Source: Fibrobacter sp. (GTDB lineage: Bacteria; Fibrobacterota; Fibrobacteria; Fibrobacterales; Fibrobacteraceae). From it: a stretch of DNA of 64,000 nt. The stretch is taken from contig JAKSIC010000014.1 of the NCBI GenBank assembly GCA_024399015.1, forward strand, positions 1 to 64,000, in the 5' to 3' direction. The notes below the pieces were generated by a model. The model saw nothing but the letters and a program-made list of their open reading frames with translations, was not told where the DNA came from and made no database searches. Shown here piece after piece: positions 35,826-43,303 of this stretch (positions are counted from its first letter, which is position 1; each line of letters starts with the position of its first letter). A program made the position numbers and the translations under genes.

Positions 35826-36290
35826 TTACTTCAAGTATTCATCAGGAACGTTGTAGCCGTAGGAAGCCAACTTCTTGGCGTAGGATTTGTCCTTCAGGCG
35901 TTCCCTGGATTCTTCCAGATGCTTGGCGTTGCTCTTGTCTTCGAAGCCGCACTTGATGCGAATGAACTGCACGAGGCAAAGGACAGCAGCAGCGGCGCAG
36001 GCCACCGCGGCAACGGAAATCTTGTTGAAAGTCAACTCGCCCACACGAACCATTTGCAAGGCGAAGCAAACCGCAGAAAGTACCAGGAACAGCGGGATTG
36101 CCTTCACATAAAATTTCGGATTTGTGGTCCGCGGATCAAAACCTTCAACGGCCACTTCACGGAATTTCTTTTCTACAAATTCTTCGTGGCAATCCTTGCA
36201 ATTGACAATGGGGCTGCCGTATGCGTAAGTGTTGCAACTAAAACGATTCACCTTGCCGCAGTGCGGGCACTTACTTTCGATATAACCCAT
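35826..36290 (-). CDS. Zinc-ribbon membrane protein
   Basis: A 154-residue protein with a strong AAAGGAGAG ribosome-binding site. The N-terminus is a zinc ribbon with two CxxC knuckles (SKCPHCGKVN and VNCKDCHEE). Two membrane helices follow near 75-95 and 100-120 (AIPLFLVLSAVCFALQMV; ISVAAVACAAAAVLCLVQFI), with a charged C-terminal tail. It is probably an inner-membrane protein with a cytosolic zinc finger; the role is unknown. It is first gene of a two-gene unit. Confidence 0.55.
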   Translation of the reverse strand: MGYIESKCPHCGKVNRFSCNTYAYGSPIVNCKDCHEEFVEKKFREVAVEGFDPRTTNPKFYVKAIPLFLVLSAVCFALQMVRVGELTFNKISVAAVACAAAAVLCLVQFIRIKCGFEDKSNAKHLEESRERLKDKSYAKKLASYGYNVPDEYLK

Positions 36291-36380
36291 TTGGCTCTCC
36301 TTTTTAACCTGCGGTAGAATATAAAAAGTTTGCCGTTAGGAGGATCACCACAAAACTTGCTATGGCAAACGAAATGATTG

Positions 36381-36420
36381 CATACAAAAAGCCCGCAGCG
36401 TTGAACTGCGGGATGTTTTG
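36381..36420 (-). terminator. Terminator with a duplicated sequence
   Basis: The hairpin CCCGCAG...CTGCGGG, read leftward, ends in CTTTTTG after the nuclease-like gene. The 32 bases 36381-36412 are identical to 37797-37828. Confidence 0.75.
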
Positions 36421-36446
36421 CACTTAATGAAGCATGGTCAAAAGTA

Positions 36447-37301
36447 TCACAACAAAAACTTGCTCGCCAGCGCCTCCACGGTGGCGGGGTTCAGCGGGCA
36501 TTCCTGTGTTTCCATTGTAAAGATGAGGGATTCGCCAGGGAAGATTCCGTTGGCGGTGTAGGTCTCGAATTTTCCAAGAGTTTCTGCGATGTATTCGGGG
36601 TCGTCCATTCGCCCGAAATGTTCCCAGATGAATTCACGACGGGTGCGAATGTTGAGACAGGTGAAATCGGGATGGAATGTTATGGTGCGGCGGGAGCTGT
36701 CTCGGCCGCGGCTGTTTCTGCGGACTTTCAGCTGGTGGGGAAATTCATAGCGGTAGGGAATTTTCAGGCGGTCGAGGGTATCCGCGATGATGACCTCCGA
36801 CTTGGAGCGGACCCGCTCCCCGCGGGAGGTTTCCAGCAGGGGCGCGTCAGCAGCCATCCCCTTCCCGCTGTACTTTACCGTAAGCCACTGCTCCGCATAT
36901 TCCTCGTCGGGAAGACGCAATGGCTGTACAAATTTTCTGCGGGCCGGCAGCAATTTCTCAAAAATATCGTGCAGCCGCTTCGGGCAAAAAGATTTCAAAA
37001 AGCGATCAACGGCTTTCAATTCCCGCTGCATTTCTGTAAGGACTGTCTGGTCGTACTCTTTCTGCGCCAACCGGGCAATAGTTTTTGATTCCGTTTGCGG
37101 CAGATAATCGCCCCACTCTGGAGAAGTATCCGTCACATGATAGTAGTAGGCCCCACTTTCCCTCTGCGCAATTCGCAGGCGACCTTCAGGTGCATTCTTC
37201 AAGTTACGTATTTTTGTCTCAATTGCAGCAAGAAGCTCTTCCGCTTTTGCTTGCAACGAAGACAGGTCAACATCAGGAGACAAAAGTTCCTTGATATTCA
37301 T
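36447..37301 (-). CDS. Hypothetical PD-(D/E)XK nuclease-like protein
   Basis: A 284-residue protein. The N-terminal half is helical (SLQAKAEELLAAIETKI...). The C-terminal half has the order of a restriction-endonuclease-like core: RSKSEVIIADTLDRLKIPYRYEFP (helix with Glu), FHPDFTCLN (Pro-Asp on a strand), then REFIWEHFGRMDDPEY (Glu-x3-Glu-His). Such proteins are usually annotated hypothetical in gut bacteria. No partner genes are visible. An inverted-repeat array lies 180-410 bases upstream. Substrate unknown; nuclease activity is inference from motifs. Confidence 0.5.
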   Translation of the reverse strand: MNIKELLSPDVDLSSLQAKAEELLAAIETKIRNLKNAPEGRLRIAQRESGAYYYHVTDTSPEWGDYLPQTESKTIARLAQKEYDQTVLTEMQRELKAVDRFLKSFCPKRLHDIFEKLLPARRKFVQPLRLPDEEYAEQWLTVKYSGKGMAADAPLLETSRGERVRSKSEVIIADTLDRLKIPYRYEFPHQLKVRRNSRGRDSSRRTITFHPDFTCLNIRTRREFIWEHFGRMDDPEYIAETLGKFETYTANGIFPGESLIFTMETQECPLNPATVEALASKFLL

Positions 37302-37481
37302 AGATCCTCAAGATATGTGTTGATATAGCAAAAGCGCTCGCACTCGCAAGCGGAAACATATAGTAAAAGGCAACAGGGTTGCAATGAGAGTACAACAGAG
37401 CTGCGAATATCAGGAAAATACGATTTTACGGTTCGAAAAACAATCTTTTGAAAGTTGCAAAGTCATTTTTTTCAGATTTTT

Positions 37482-37707
37482 TGTCACTAAACAGATTTAA
37501 TTTTGAATTTAGAGACACAAATATTAGTTTGTTCAGAACAATTTTAAATCAATGAATAAGCCTGGCAACGGATTTTTGTCACTATTTGTTTGGTTATGGG
37601 TATTTAGTGACACGAAAATTACCCGAACCAAACTCGACGCAACCAAAACCACTTACTTTGTTCAAAATTTCTGTCACTAAACGAGCAAATTGGTTGATTT
37701 GGTGACA
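37482..37707. repeat. Inverted-repeat array B (three units, 95-bp period)
   Basis: Units at 37482-37517, 37577-37622 and 37672-37707, whose left arms are exactly 95 bp apart. Left arms are TGTCACTAAA, TGTCACTATT, TGTCACTAAA. Right arms are TTTAGAGACA, TTTAGTGACA, TTTGGTGACA. The segment after the middle unit (GTGACACGAAAATTAC) nearly matches that after the first unit of array A. It lies in a 549-bp region (37302-37850) with no gene. Confidence 0.75.
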
Positions 37708-37737
37708 AAATTTTCTAAAAAAGACCTTGTTTCATAG

Positions 37738-37775
37738 CCAGATTCCCGGTCAAAGCCGGGAATGACATTAAAACA
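37738..37775. repeat. Short intergenic palindrome (REP-like)
   Basis: ATTCCCGGTCAAAGCCGGGAAT is a strong 8-9 bp stem followed by GACATT, the wording of a common dispersed repeat type. It sits between array B and the aspartate kinase terminator. Confidence 0.45.
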
Positions 37776-37796
37776 CCCCTCCGGCGACCAAAAAGG

Positions 37797-37838
37797 CATA
37801 CAAAAAGCCCGCAGCGTTGAACTGCGGGCTGTTTTTCA
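37797..37838 (-). terminator. Terminator of the aspartate kinase gene
   Basis: CCCGCAG...CTGCGGG hairpin just downstream of the gene; read leftward it ends in CTTTTTG. Its first 32 bases repeat 36381-36412 exactly. Confidence 0.8.
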
Positions 37839-37850
37839 CGCTACTAAGAG

Positions 37851-39170
37851 TTACTTAGTGAATGCGTCGTAGATGGCCTTGATGGCCTTGTTCATGTCGT
37901 CTTCATCCACACCGGTGATGATGTTGATCTGGGAAGAACCCTGGTCGATGATTCGGACGTTGACGCTGTTTTCTGCAAGGGCGGTGAAGAGCTTTGCAGC
38001 GACACCGATCTTGTTGGTCATGCCATGACCCACGGTAGCGATGAGGCTGATGCCCTTGAAGATCTTGATGCGGTCCGGATGCATCTGCTGAGTGATGTCT
38101 TCCATGACCACGTGTTCAACGGCTTCCAGCTTCTTGGTATCCACAACGATGCTCATGGAGTCGATGGCGCTGGGGCACAGTTCGTAGGAAAGGCCTTCGC
38201 CTTCGAGAACGGCAAGCACGCGGCGACCGAAACCAACTTCCTTGTTCATCATGGACTTTTCGATGTAGATCATGGAGAAGCCCTTACGGCCGGCAACGCC
38301 GGTAATGGGAAGTTTGGTGGATTCCGGGGTGGGGCCGATGATGGTACCGGCGTCTTCCGGACGGTTGGTGTTGCGGATATTGATAGGAATCTTCTTGGCG
38401 CGGCAAGGAGCGATGGATTCGTCGTGAAGGACGCTTGCACCGGAGTATGCCAATTCGCGGATTTCGCGGTAGGACACGTATTCGATGGGCAGCGGGTTTT
38501 CGACGATGCGGGGGTCAGCCATCAGCATGCCGGAAACATCGGTCCAGTTTTCGTAGGTTTCTGCGTCGATGGCATTGGCGAGGATTGCGCCGGTAATGTC
38601 GGAGCCGCCACGGCTGAAGGTCTTCAGTTCGCCACGGGTGTTGGAACCATAGAAGCCCGGAAGCACATAGAGCTTGTTTTCGTCGGAAAGGGCCTTTGCG
38701 ATGGTTTCGTAGCTGGAAGGAAGAATGCGGTACTTTTCATCGAAGGTGATGATGGGATAAGTATCCACGAATTCTGCACCCAAGTAGACGGACATGACGC
38801 GAGCGCTCAGGTATTCGCCACGGCTTACGAGGTAGTCGGTAGTGATGCTTTCAACGTCGTCGCGGAGCTGCTTTTCCAGCTTGTCCAAGTCTTCAGCAAC
38901 CTTGGGTTCGATACCCAGGTCTGCACAAATTTCCAGATAGCGGTTACGGATCAAGTTCCAGGGCTGAGAGAAATCCAGGTGCTTGGAAGCCAGATCATAG
39001 GTGCTGTAGAGAAGGTCGGTCAGCTTGGTTTCCTTGGGATTGCGCTTACCGGGAGCGGATACCACTACGACCTTGCGCTTTGCGTCGGAGGAAACGATGT
39101 TCTTGATTTTCTTGAACTGACCAGCATCGGCAACAGAGCTGCCGCCGAACTTACATACGATTCTAGACAT
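37851..39170 (-). CDS. lysC: Aspartate kinase
   Basis: A 439-residue enzyme phosphorylating aspartate, the entry to lysine, threonine and methionine synthesis. I chose the ATG at 39170 because KFGGSSVAD follows at once and AAAGGA precedes; a longer frame adds only translated leader. The kinase domain has the family motifs SRGEYLSARVMS, FSRGGSDITGA and GVAGRKGFSMI. Two ACT domains follow (about 300-440) ending IDQGSSQINIITGVDEDD, the expected site of amino-acid feedback. It is monofunctional, with no homoserine dehydrogenase fusion. It is a single gene with its own terminator. Confidence 0.95.
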   Translation of the reverse strand: MSRIVCKFGGSSVADAGQFKKIKNIVSSDAKRKVVVVSAPGKRNPKETKLTDLLYSTYDLASKHLDFSQPWNLIRNRYLEICADLGIEPKVAEDLDKLEKQLRDDVESITTDYLVSRGEYLSARVMSVYLGAEFVDTYPIITFDEKYRILPSSYETIAKALSDENKLYVLPGFYGSNTRGELKTFSRGGSDITGAILANAIDAETYENWTDVSGMLMADPRIVENPLPIEYVSYREIRELAYSGASVLHDESIAPCRAKKIPINIRNTNRPEDAGTIIGPTPESTKLPITGVAGRKGFSMIYIEKSMMNKEVGFGRRVLAVLEGEGLSYELCPSAIDSMSIVVDTKKLEAVEHVVMEDITQQMHPDRIKIFKGISLIATVGHGMTNKIGVAAKLFTALAENSVNVRIIDQGSSQINIITGVDEDDMNKAIKAIYDAFTK

Positions 39171-39330
39171 GTTTTTTCCTTTGGGCTGCCGGCCCCTGGG
39201 TCCCAAGCCTCGCGCCCCGTTCGGAGCGACAAACCTTCGACTCGGACCTACTTGCCTAAGCCAGCCTCTTGTGAACACCCTGAAGCGTCTCCATTCTACG
39301 TACACGAATGTAAAATCTTCAAGGCGGGCG
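39171..39330 (-). other. GC-rich leader of aspartate kinase
   Basis: The 135 bases before the start are GC-rich and could form hairpins, unlike the AT-rich intergenic sequence elsewhere. I do not recognise a lysine, SAM or T-box riboswitch. It may be a structured leader or a dispersed repeat. Confidence 0.3.
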
Positions 39331-39393
39331 TAAAATTAACAAAAAAAGGGGTGCATTTAAAGGGAAAAAAGCGTGTATAGGGCGGGAGGACCT

Positions 39394-40395
39394 ATGATAA
39401 TCAAAGAGAACATGCTAAAAATCGCCGCAAATTCCGACATTTCCGTACTTCTGCAAGGGGAATCCGGCTGCGGAAAAGAGGTAGCGGCACGCTACATCCA
39501 CGGCAGAAGCGCCAGATCCAGGGGGCCTTTCGTGGCGGTAAACTGCGGAGCCATTGCCTCCAACCTGGCGGAAAGTATTTTGGAGGGAGCGAGAAAGGGT
39601 GCCTATACGGGGGCAAACTCGGAGCAAGTTGGCGTGGTACGAGCATCCAGCGGAGGAACGTTGTTCCTTGATGAAATTGGGGAAATGCCTATGGAACAGC
39701 AGTGCAAGCTTCTGCGAATTCTGCAGGAGCGTTCCGTGATGCCCTTAGGCGCCACCACGAATATTCCCGTGGACTTCAGGTTGATTTGCGCCACCAACCG
39801 CAATCTTCGTGATGAAGTGGCGGCCGGCCGCTTCCGTGAGGATCTCTACTTCAGGCTGAATGTGTTCCCCATAAAACTTCCCGCCTTAAGGGACCGCAGC
39901 GACTTCGAGAACATCGCCCAGGAACTTTGGGCGGAAGCCAACATGTCACCGTCCAATCCGTTACCCGGCTACAGGGCGCTCCCGCTCTCCCCCGCAGAAC
40001 TGTACAAGCTTAAAATCCAGCGCTGGCCCGGCAATGTTCGGCAATTGAAGAACGTGCTGCAGCGTTATGCTCTGCTCAAGCCCTACAGCGCATCTCTTCA
40101 AGAAATTCTAAACGAGGAATTCGCGAGTCCAGATTCTGCAACCGCAAGATCTGCAGCACTGGAAAGCGCTGCCCTGCCGCGGCTGTACGACCCCACAAGG
40201 CAATACATTCCCACGCGTCAAAACAACTCCGCCCCGCACCGGGAAATCATCCTGGCGGAACTCCGAAAAAATAACTGGAATAAAAGTGCCACCGCCCTAA
40301 AGCTGGGAATCAGCCGCGGTAGCCTCACCTATCAAATCCGCAAGCACGGCCTAGAACTTCAGACCCAAGGTAATGTAATGGTCACCGGCCTGTAA
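39394..40395 (+). CDS. Sigma-54-dependent transcriptional activator without sensor domain
   Basis: A 333-residue protein. I chose the ATG at 39394 because GGGAGGA precedes it. It starts directly with the AAA+ domain: Walker A GESGCGKE (22-29), the sigma-54 contact loop as GAYTGA (69-74), Walker B GGTLFLDEIGE and the arginine-finger region FREDLYFRLNVFPI. A Fis-type helix-turn-helix ends it (SATALKLGISRGSLTYQIRKHG). No receiver, GAF or PAS domain precedes the AAA+ module, so regulation must be by expression level or a partner. Its last 45 bases overlap the 3' end of the opposite PorV-like gene. Confidence 0.9.
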   Translation: MIIKENMLKIAANSDISVLLQGESGCGKEVAARYIHGRSARSRGPFVAVNCGAIASNLAESILEGARKGAYTGANSEQVGVVRASSGGTLFLDEIGEMPMEQQCKLLRILQERSVMPLGATTNIPVDFRLICATNRNLRDEVAAGRFREDLYFRLNVFPIKLPALRDRSDFENIAQELWAEANMSPSNPLPGYRALPLSPAELYKLKIQRWPGNVRQLKNVLQRYALLKPYSASLQEILNEEFASPDSATARSAALESAALPRLYDPTRQYIPTRQNNSAPHREIILAELRKNNWNKSATALKLGISRGSLTYQIRKHGLELQTQGNVMVTGL

Positions 40396-41283
40396 TGCAG
40401 GCTTCGGGCTATAACCGTAATCAAACACGATCATGCTGAAGGCAATTCCAAGACCGCAGCTGATTGCATTTTTTGTGTTCGGCCGAATAGCGTAACCCAT
40501 ACGGAAAGACAATGTTTTCAGGTAATTGACTTCGCCGCCAAAAAGCCAGTAGGCGTCGGTATCTGCACGGCGATATGCGTCGGCAGAAACGTGAGCATTC
40601 CATTTTTCAGCAATGGGGAAGAAACCAGAAATACCAGCCTGCAAAGCCATGGGTTCTGCTTCATCCACACCATCATAGTCACCCATAAAACCAAAGTTCG
40701 TCAGGGTGGCGGCGAAAGCGAAATACTGGTTCACCTTGAAGGAGCCTGCAATGTCGCCAAGGAAGGCGATGGCAGATTCGTCATCAATGGTCTGCTGTGC
40801 CAAACGAATATTGGCGCCCCAGTTGAAAACTTCACCTTGGCTTCCGAGACCCGCCTGAATGCTCCAGGCAAAGGCGCCATATTCGGTAGTCAGGTTGCCA
40901 TATTCGTCGCGACCTTCGATGTTATCGTAGCCGACAAAATCAATCGTTGCAGAGGCGGCAACCTTGTAGTTCGAAATGGTAAAGGGAATTCCATAGTAAG
41001 CGGAAATAAAATTGTCCGCACGGTGTTCGCCAAAGATCAGCTGGCTAACGCCAAATTCTGCATTCTTTACAGTGCTCATGGCCAACGGATTGCGGGAAGC
41101 TTCAGAAACTCTCGCAGGGTCGGCGACACCCGCACCGGAAAGTGCAGCAGAACGGGCAGAAACCGGCATGGAAAGAAACTTCATGGAAACTCCGCCAAGA
41201 TCAACATTCCAATGTTCGCCGGCAAAAGCGGACGAAGCAAAGGAGCCAACAAGCAAGGCGGATGTAAGAAGTTTCTTGATCAT
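40351..41283 (-). CDS. PorV/PorQ-type outer-membrane protein
   Basis: A 310-residue exported barrel protein from the ATG at 41283. The signal peptide ends SAFA. The N-terminus after cleavage (VSMKFLSMPVSARSAALSGAGVA) is the hallmark of PorV/PorQ and related FadL-like type IX secretion accessory proteins. It continues NPLAMSTVKNAEFGVSQ. The rest is beta-barrel, ending ITLGLKF. In type IX systems PorV carries or shuttles secreted cargo at the cell surface. The fibro-slime proteins in this window end in modules that could be such cargo signals; this is inference. Confidence 0.75.
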   Translation of the reverse strand: MIKKLLTSALLVGSFASSAFAGEHWNVDLGGVSMKFLSMPVSARSAALSGAGVADPARVSEASRNPLAMSTVKNAEFGVSQLIFGEHRADNFISAYYGIPFTISNYKVAASATIDFVGYDNIEGRDEYGNLTTEYGAFAWSIQAGLGSQGEVFNWGANIRLAQQTIDDESAIAFLGDIAGSFKVNQYFAFAATLTNFGFMGDYDGVDEAEPMALQAGISGFFPIAEKWNAHVSADAYRRADTDAYWLFGGEVNYLKTLSFRMGYAIRPNTKNAISCGLGIAFSMIVFDYGYSPKPALQAGDHYITLGLKF

Positions 41284-41341
41284 GCTACCCAAAATACAAA
41301 AAATTTAAACCTATGGTGATGCCGGCAGCGGAACACCAACG

Positions 41342-42868
41342 CTATTTACGCCAACCTTCCATAACCTTGAGGCAGTCGGCCAGCAATTCAGCGGAACGTT
41401 CCTTGCCTTCAGTTTCCACATAGCAGCGGAATTCCGGAGCGTTACCACTGGGGCGCAGATGAACGATGTCACCGGAATCGAATTCCATGCGGTAGCCGTC
41501 TACTTCATTCAAGCCAACCATCTTGCCGTGGAAAATAGGAGCAGGACCATCCTTGGGCTTAAACTTGCTGGGCTTTGCGGCGAACTTGCCGAACAACTTT
41601 TCACCAAGCTTCTGTTCGCGGATTTCAGCAAGCTTTGCCTTGGAAATCTCGGTGGGGAATTCCTTGAGGCGGTCGCTCACAGTAAAACGCTTCGGGAGCT
41701 TGCGGAGCAAATCCACAACACACATCTTCTGTTCACGAACCATGACCATTACAGCAATCATGGGAAGCAAAGCATCGCGGGTCGGCAAAGCCGGCAAAGT
41801 ACGTTCAACGCCATCGTAAGCGGTGCGCTTCAAGGCCGTCTGCAGCAAGAAACCACCGTTAGCTTCGTAACCGGCAACAGAAGCGTCGCCTTCCATCAAG
41901 CTTTCCATACCGGCAATAACATAGGGAGAACCAATGCGGGTACGGCAAATCTTTTCAAAGCTGTTGCACTTTTCAAGAGAGGTATTGCAGCTCACCGGAG
42001 TAGCAATGCGCTTGATGCCGAGAGCCTGGGAAGCAAGAATGCCAAGCACGTCACCGCGGAGCCACATGCCCACATCGTCAGCCAAAAGCGGACGGTCGGA
42101 GTCGCCATCAGTACTGAATACTGCGTCCACATAATCCTTGTGGGTAAATTCGCGGGCCAGTTCTTCATCTTCGGGACGGATAGCTTCAGTATCAACCGGA
42201 ACAAAAACATCACTGCGGCCGAAGGGCTTGACGCAAGCGCCCAGACTTTCAAGAACGCGAACAACAATATCGCGACCTACGGCAGAGTGCTGATACACAC
42301 CGATGGTGAGACCCTGCAGAGCCTTTTCGCCGAAGAATTTCGGATAACGCTTGCAGTAGTTTTCTTCAGCTTCCTTTTCAACTGCAGGAAGTTCAGGAGC
42401 AGCGACGAGCATACCATCGGCACCGAACATAGATTCATCGAAATCCACAGACTGGGAAACGATGCCCTGTTCGTCAGCCTTGGTAATTTCACCGTTCGGG
42501 TGATTGAACTTGATGCCATTACGGTCAGCCGGAATATGGGAACCGGTCACCATAATGGTGGGCAAGTGCTTATCCAAACCATAAAGTGCAATTGCCGGAG
42601 AAGGAATGCGTCCGCAATAGGTGACCTTCCAACCTGCGTCCTGGCCAGCCTTCACCAAAGCCTGCAAGATGCGGCCAGTACTGGGGCGAAGGTCGCCAGC
42701 GATAGCGATTTCCTTTTCGCACTTGTAGGAAGCTTCGCAGTACTTGATAAAGGAACGTGCGTAAACGTAGCACACACGATCAGTCATGGCACTTACGAGA
42801 CCGCGGGCACCGCTGGTACCGAAAGCCACGCCGGACTGCTTCATTACATCTTGCATTGCAACGGACAT
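41342..42868 (-). CDS. Phosphomannomutase/phosphoglucomutase family enzyme
   Basis: A 508-residue alpha-D-phosphohexomutase with a GAGG ribosome-binding site. Motifs: FGTSGARG (phosphate binding, 16-23), catalytic Ser110 in VTGSHIPADRNG, the metal loop STDGDSDRP, the sugar-specificity loop EANGG and the C-terminal phosphate-binding RPSGNAPEFR. It interconverts hexose 1- and 6-phosphates. Whether mannose, glucose or glucosamine is preferred cannot be read confidently; EANGG is compatible with PMM/PGM-type enzymes. It probably feeds nucleotide-sugar and glycan synthesis. Confidence 0.9.
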   Translation of the reverse strand: MSVAMQDVMKQSGVAFGTSGARGLVSAMTDRVCYVYARSFIKYCEASYKCEKEIAIAGDLRPSTGRILQALVKAGQDAGWKVTYCGRIPSPAIALYGLDKHLPTIMVTGSHIPADRNGIKFNHPNGEITKADEQGIVSQSVDFDESMFGADGMLVAAPELPAVEKEAEENYCKRYPKFFGEKALQGLTIGVYQHSAVGRDIVVRVLESLGACVKPFGRSDVFVPVDTEAIRPEDEELAREFTHKDYVDAVFSTDGDSDRPLLADDVGMWLRGDVLGILASQALGIKRIATPVSCNTSLEKCNSFEKICRTRIGSPYVIAGMESLMEGDASVAGYEANGGFLLQTALKRTAYDGVERTLPALPTRDALLPMIAVMVMVREQKMCVVDLLRKLPKRFTVSDRLKEFPTEISKAKLAEIREQKLGEKLFGKFAAKPSKFKPKDGPAPIFHGKMVGLNEVDGYRMEFDSGDIVHLRPSGNAPEFRCYVETEGKERSAELLADCLKVMEGWRK

Positions 42869-42900
42869 AAAAACCTCTTTTATTGATTACATCAACAAAA

Positions 42901-42932
42901 TAAAAAAAGAACGGGGGTCACATCCCCCCGCT
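42901..42932 (-). terminator. Leftward intrinsic terminator
   Basis: A CGGGGG/CCCCCG stem with a six-base loop; on the minus strand it is followed by TTCTTTTTTTA. It marks the end of a leftward transcript covering the small frame at 42951-43088. Confidence 0.75.
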
Positions 42933-42950
42933 CTTCATCTAAAGCGCCTT

Positions 42951-43088
42951 TTATTTTACTTGGTTGCGCACTTCGTCAACCCAAGTCTGCCACTTATCAT
43001 TGGCGGCAACACCAGGAGTGCCCTTGCTATCAGCATAAGCCTTAATCTTAGGGCCAGTATGTATTGGCTGAGAACGCAAGGGCGTCAT
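42951..43088 (-). CDS. Small protein or 3' remnant of a lost gene (45 aa)
   Basis: A frame of 45 residues from the ATG at 43088, with GGAG eight bases before it, and a strong terminator after the stop. It ends WQTWVDEVRNQVK. The same frame stays open upstream to 43172 (translating KVPRSQGTKHLAFAGIGASR) but has no start there. An ATG at 43153 in another frame reads MKRFPVLKVLSTLPLLA, like a signal peptide. It is therefore either a small gene, or a secreted-protein gene broken by a single-base frameshift. No family is recognised. Confidence 0.35.
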   Translation of the reverse strand: MTPLRSQPIHTGPKIKAYADSKGTPGVAANDKWQTWVDEVRNQVK

Positions 43089-43227
43089 CCTTGATGCTCC
43101 AATGCCAGCAAAGGCAAGGTGCTTAGTACCTTGAGAACGGGGAACCTTTTCATCAAAAAACTCTAATTTTTTTCAGAATCAAAAATATTCCCTTTTTAGA
43201 ACAACATTCTAATCGGCGTTTTACTTT

Positions 43228-43256
43228 TTGTACATAAGAAAAACCGCCATTATATG
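43228..43256 (+). promoter_or_regulatory. Promoter of the Ala/Pro-rich barrel protein
   Basis: TTGTAC at 43228-43233, a 17-base spacer and TATATG at 43251-43256, about 50 bases before the start codon. Confidence 0.45.
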
Positions 43257-43303
43257 AAGATTTTTTTTCATAATCCCTTTTCTTTATATAAGTTTATGAT
43301 GCT

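Noticed and set aside
39171-39330. Lysine or SAM riboswitch before aspartate kinase
   Set aside because: None of the conserved core motifs I know for these riboswitches is present; it is only GC-rich and foldable.
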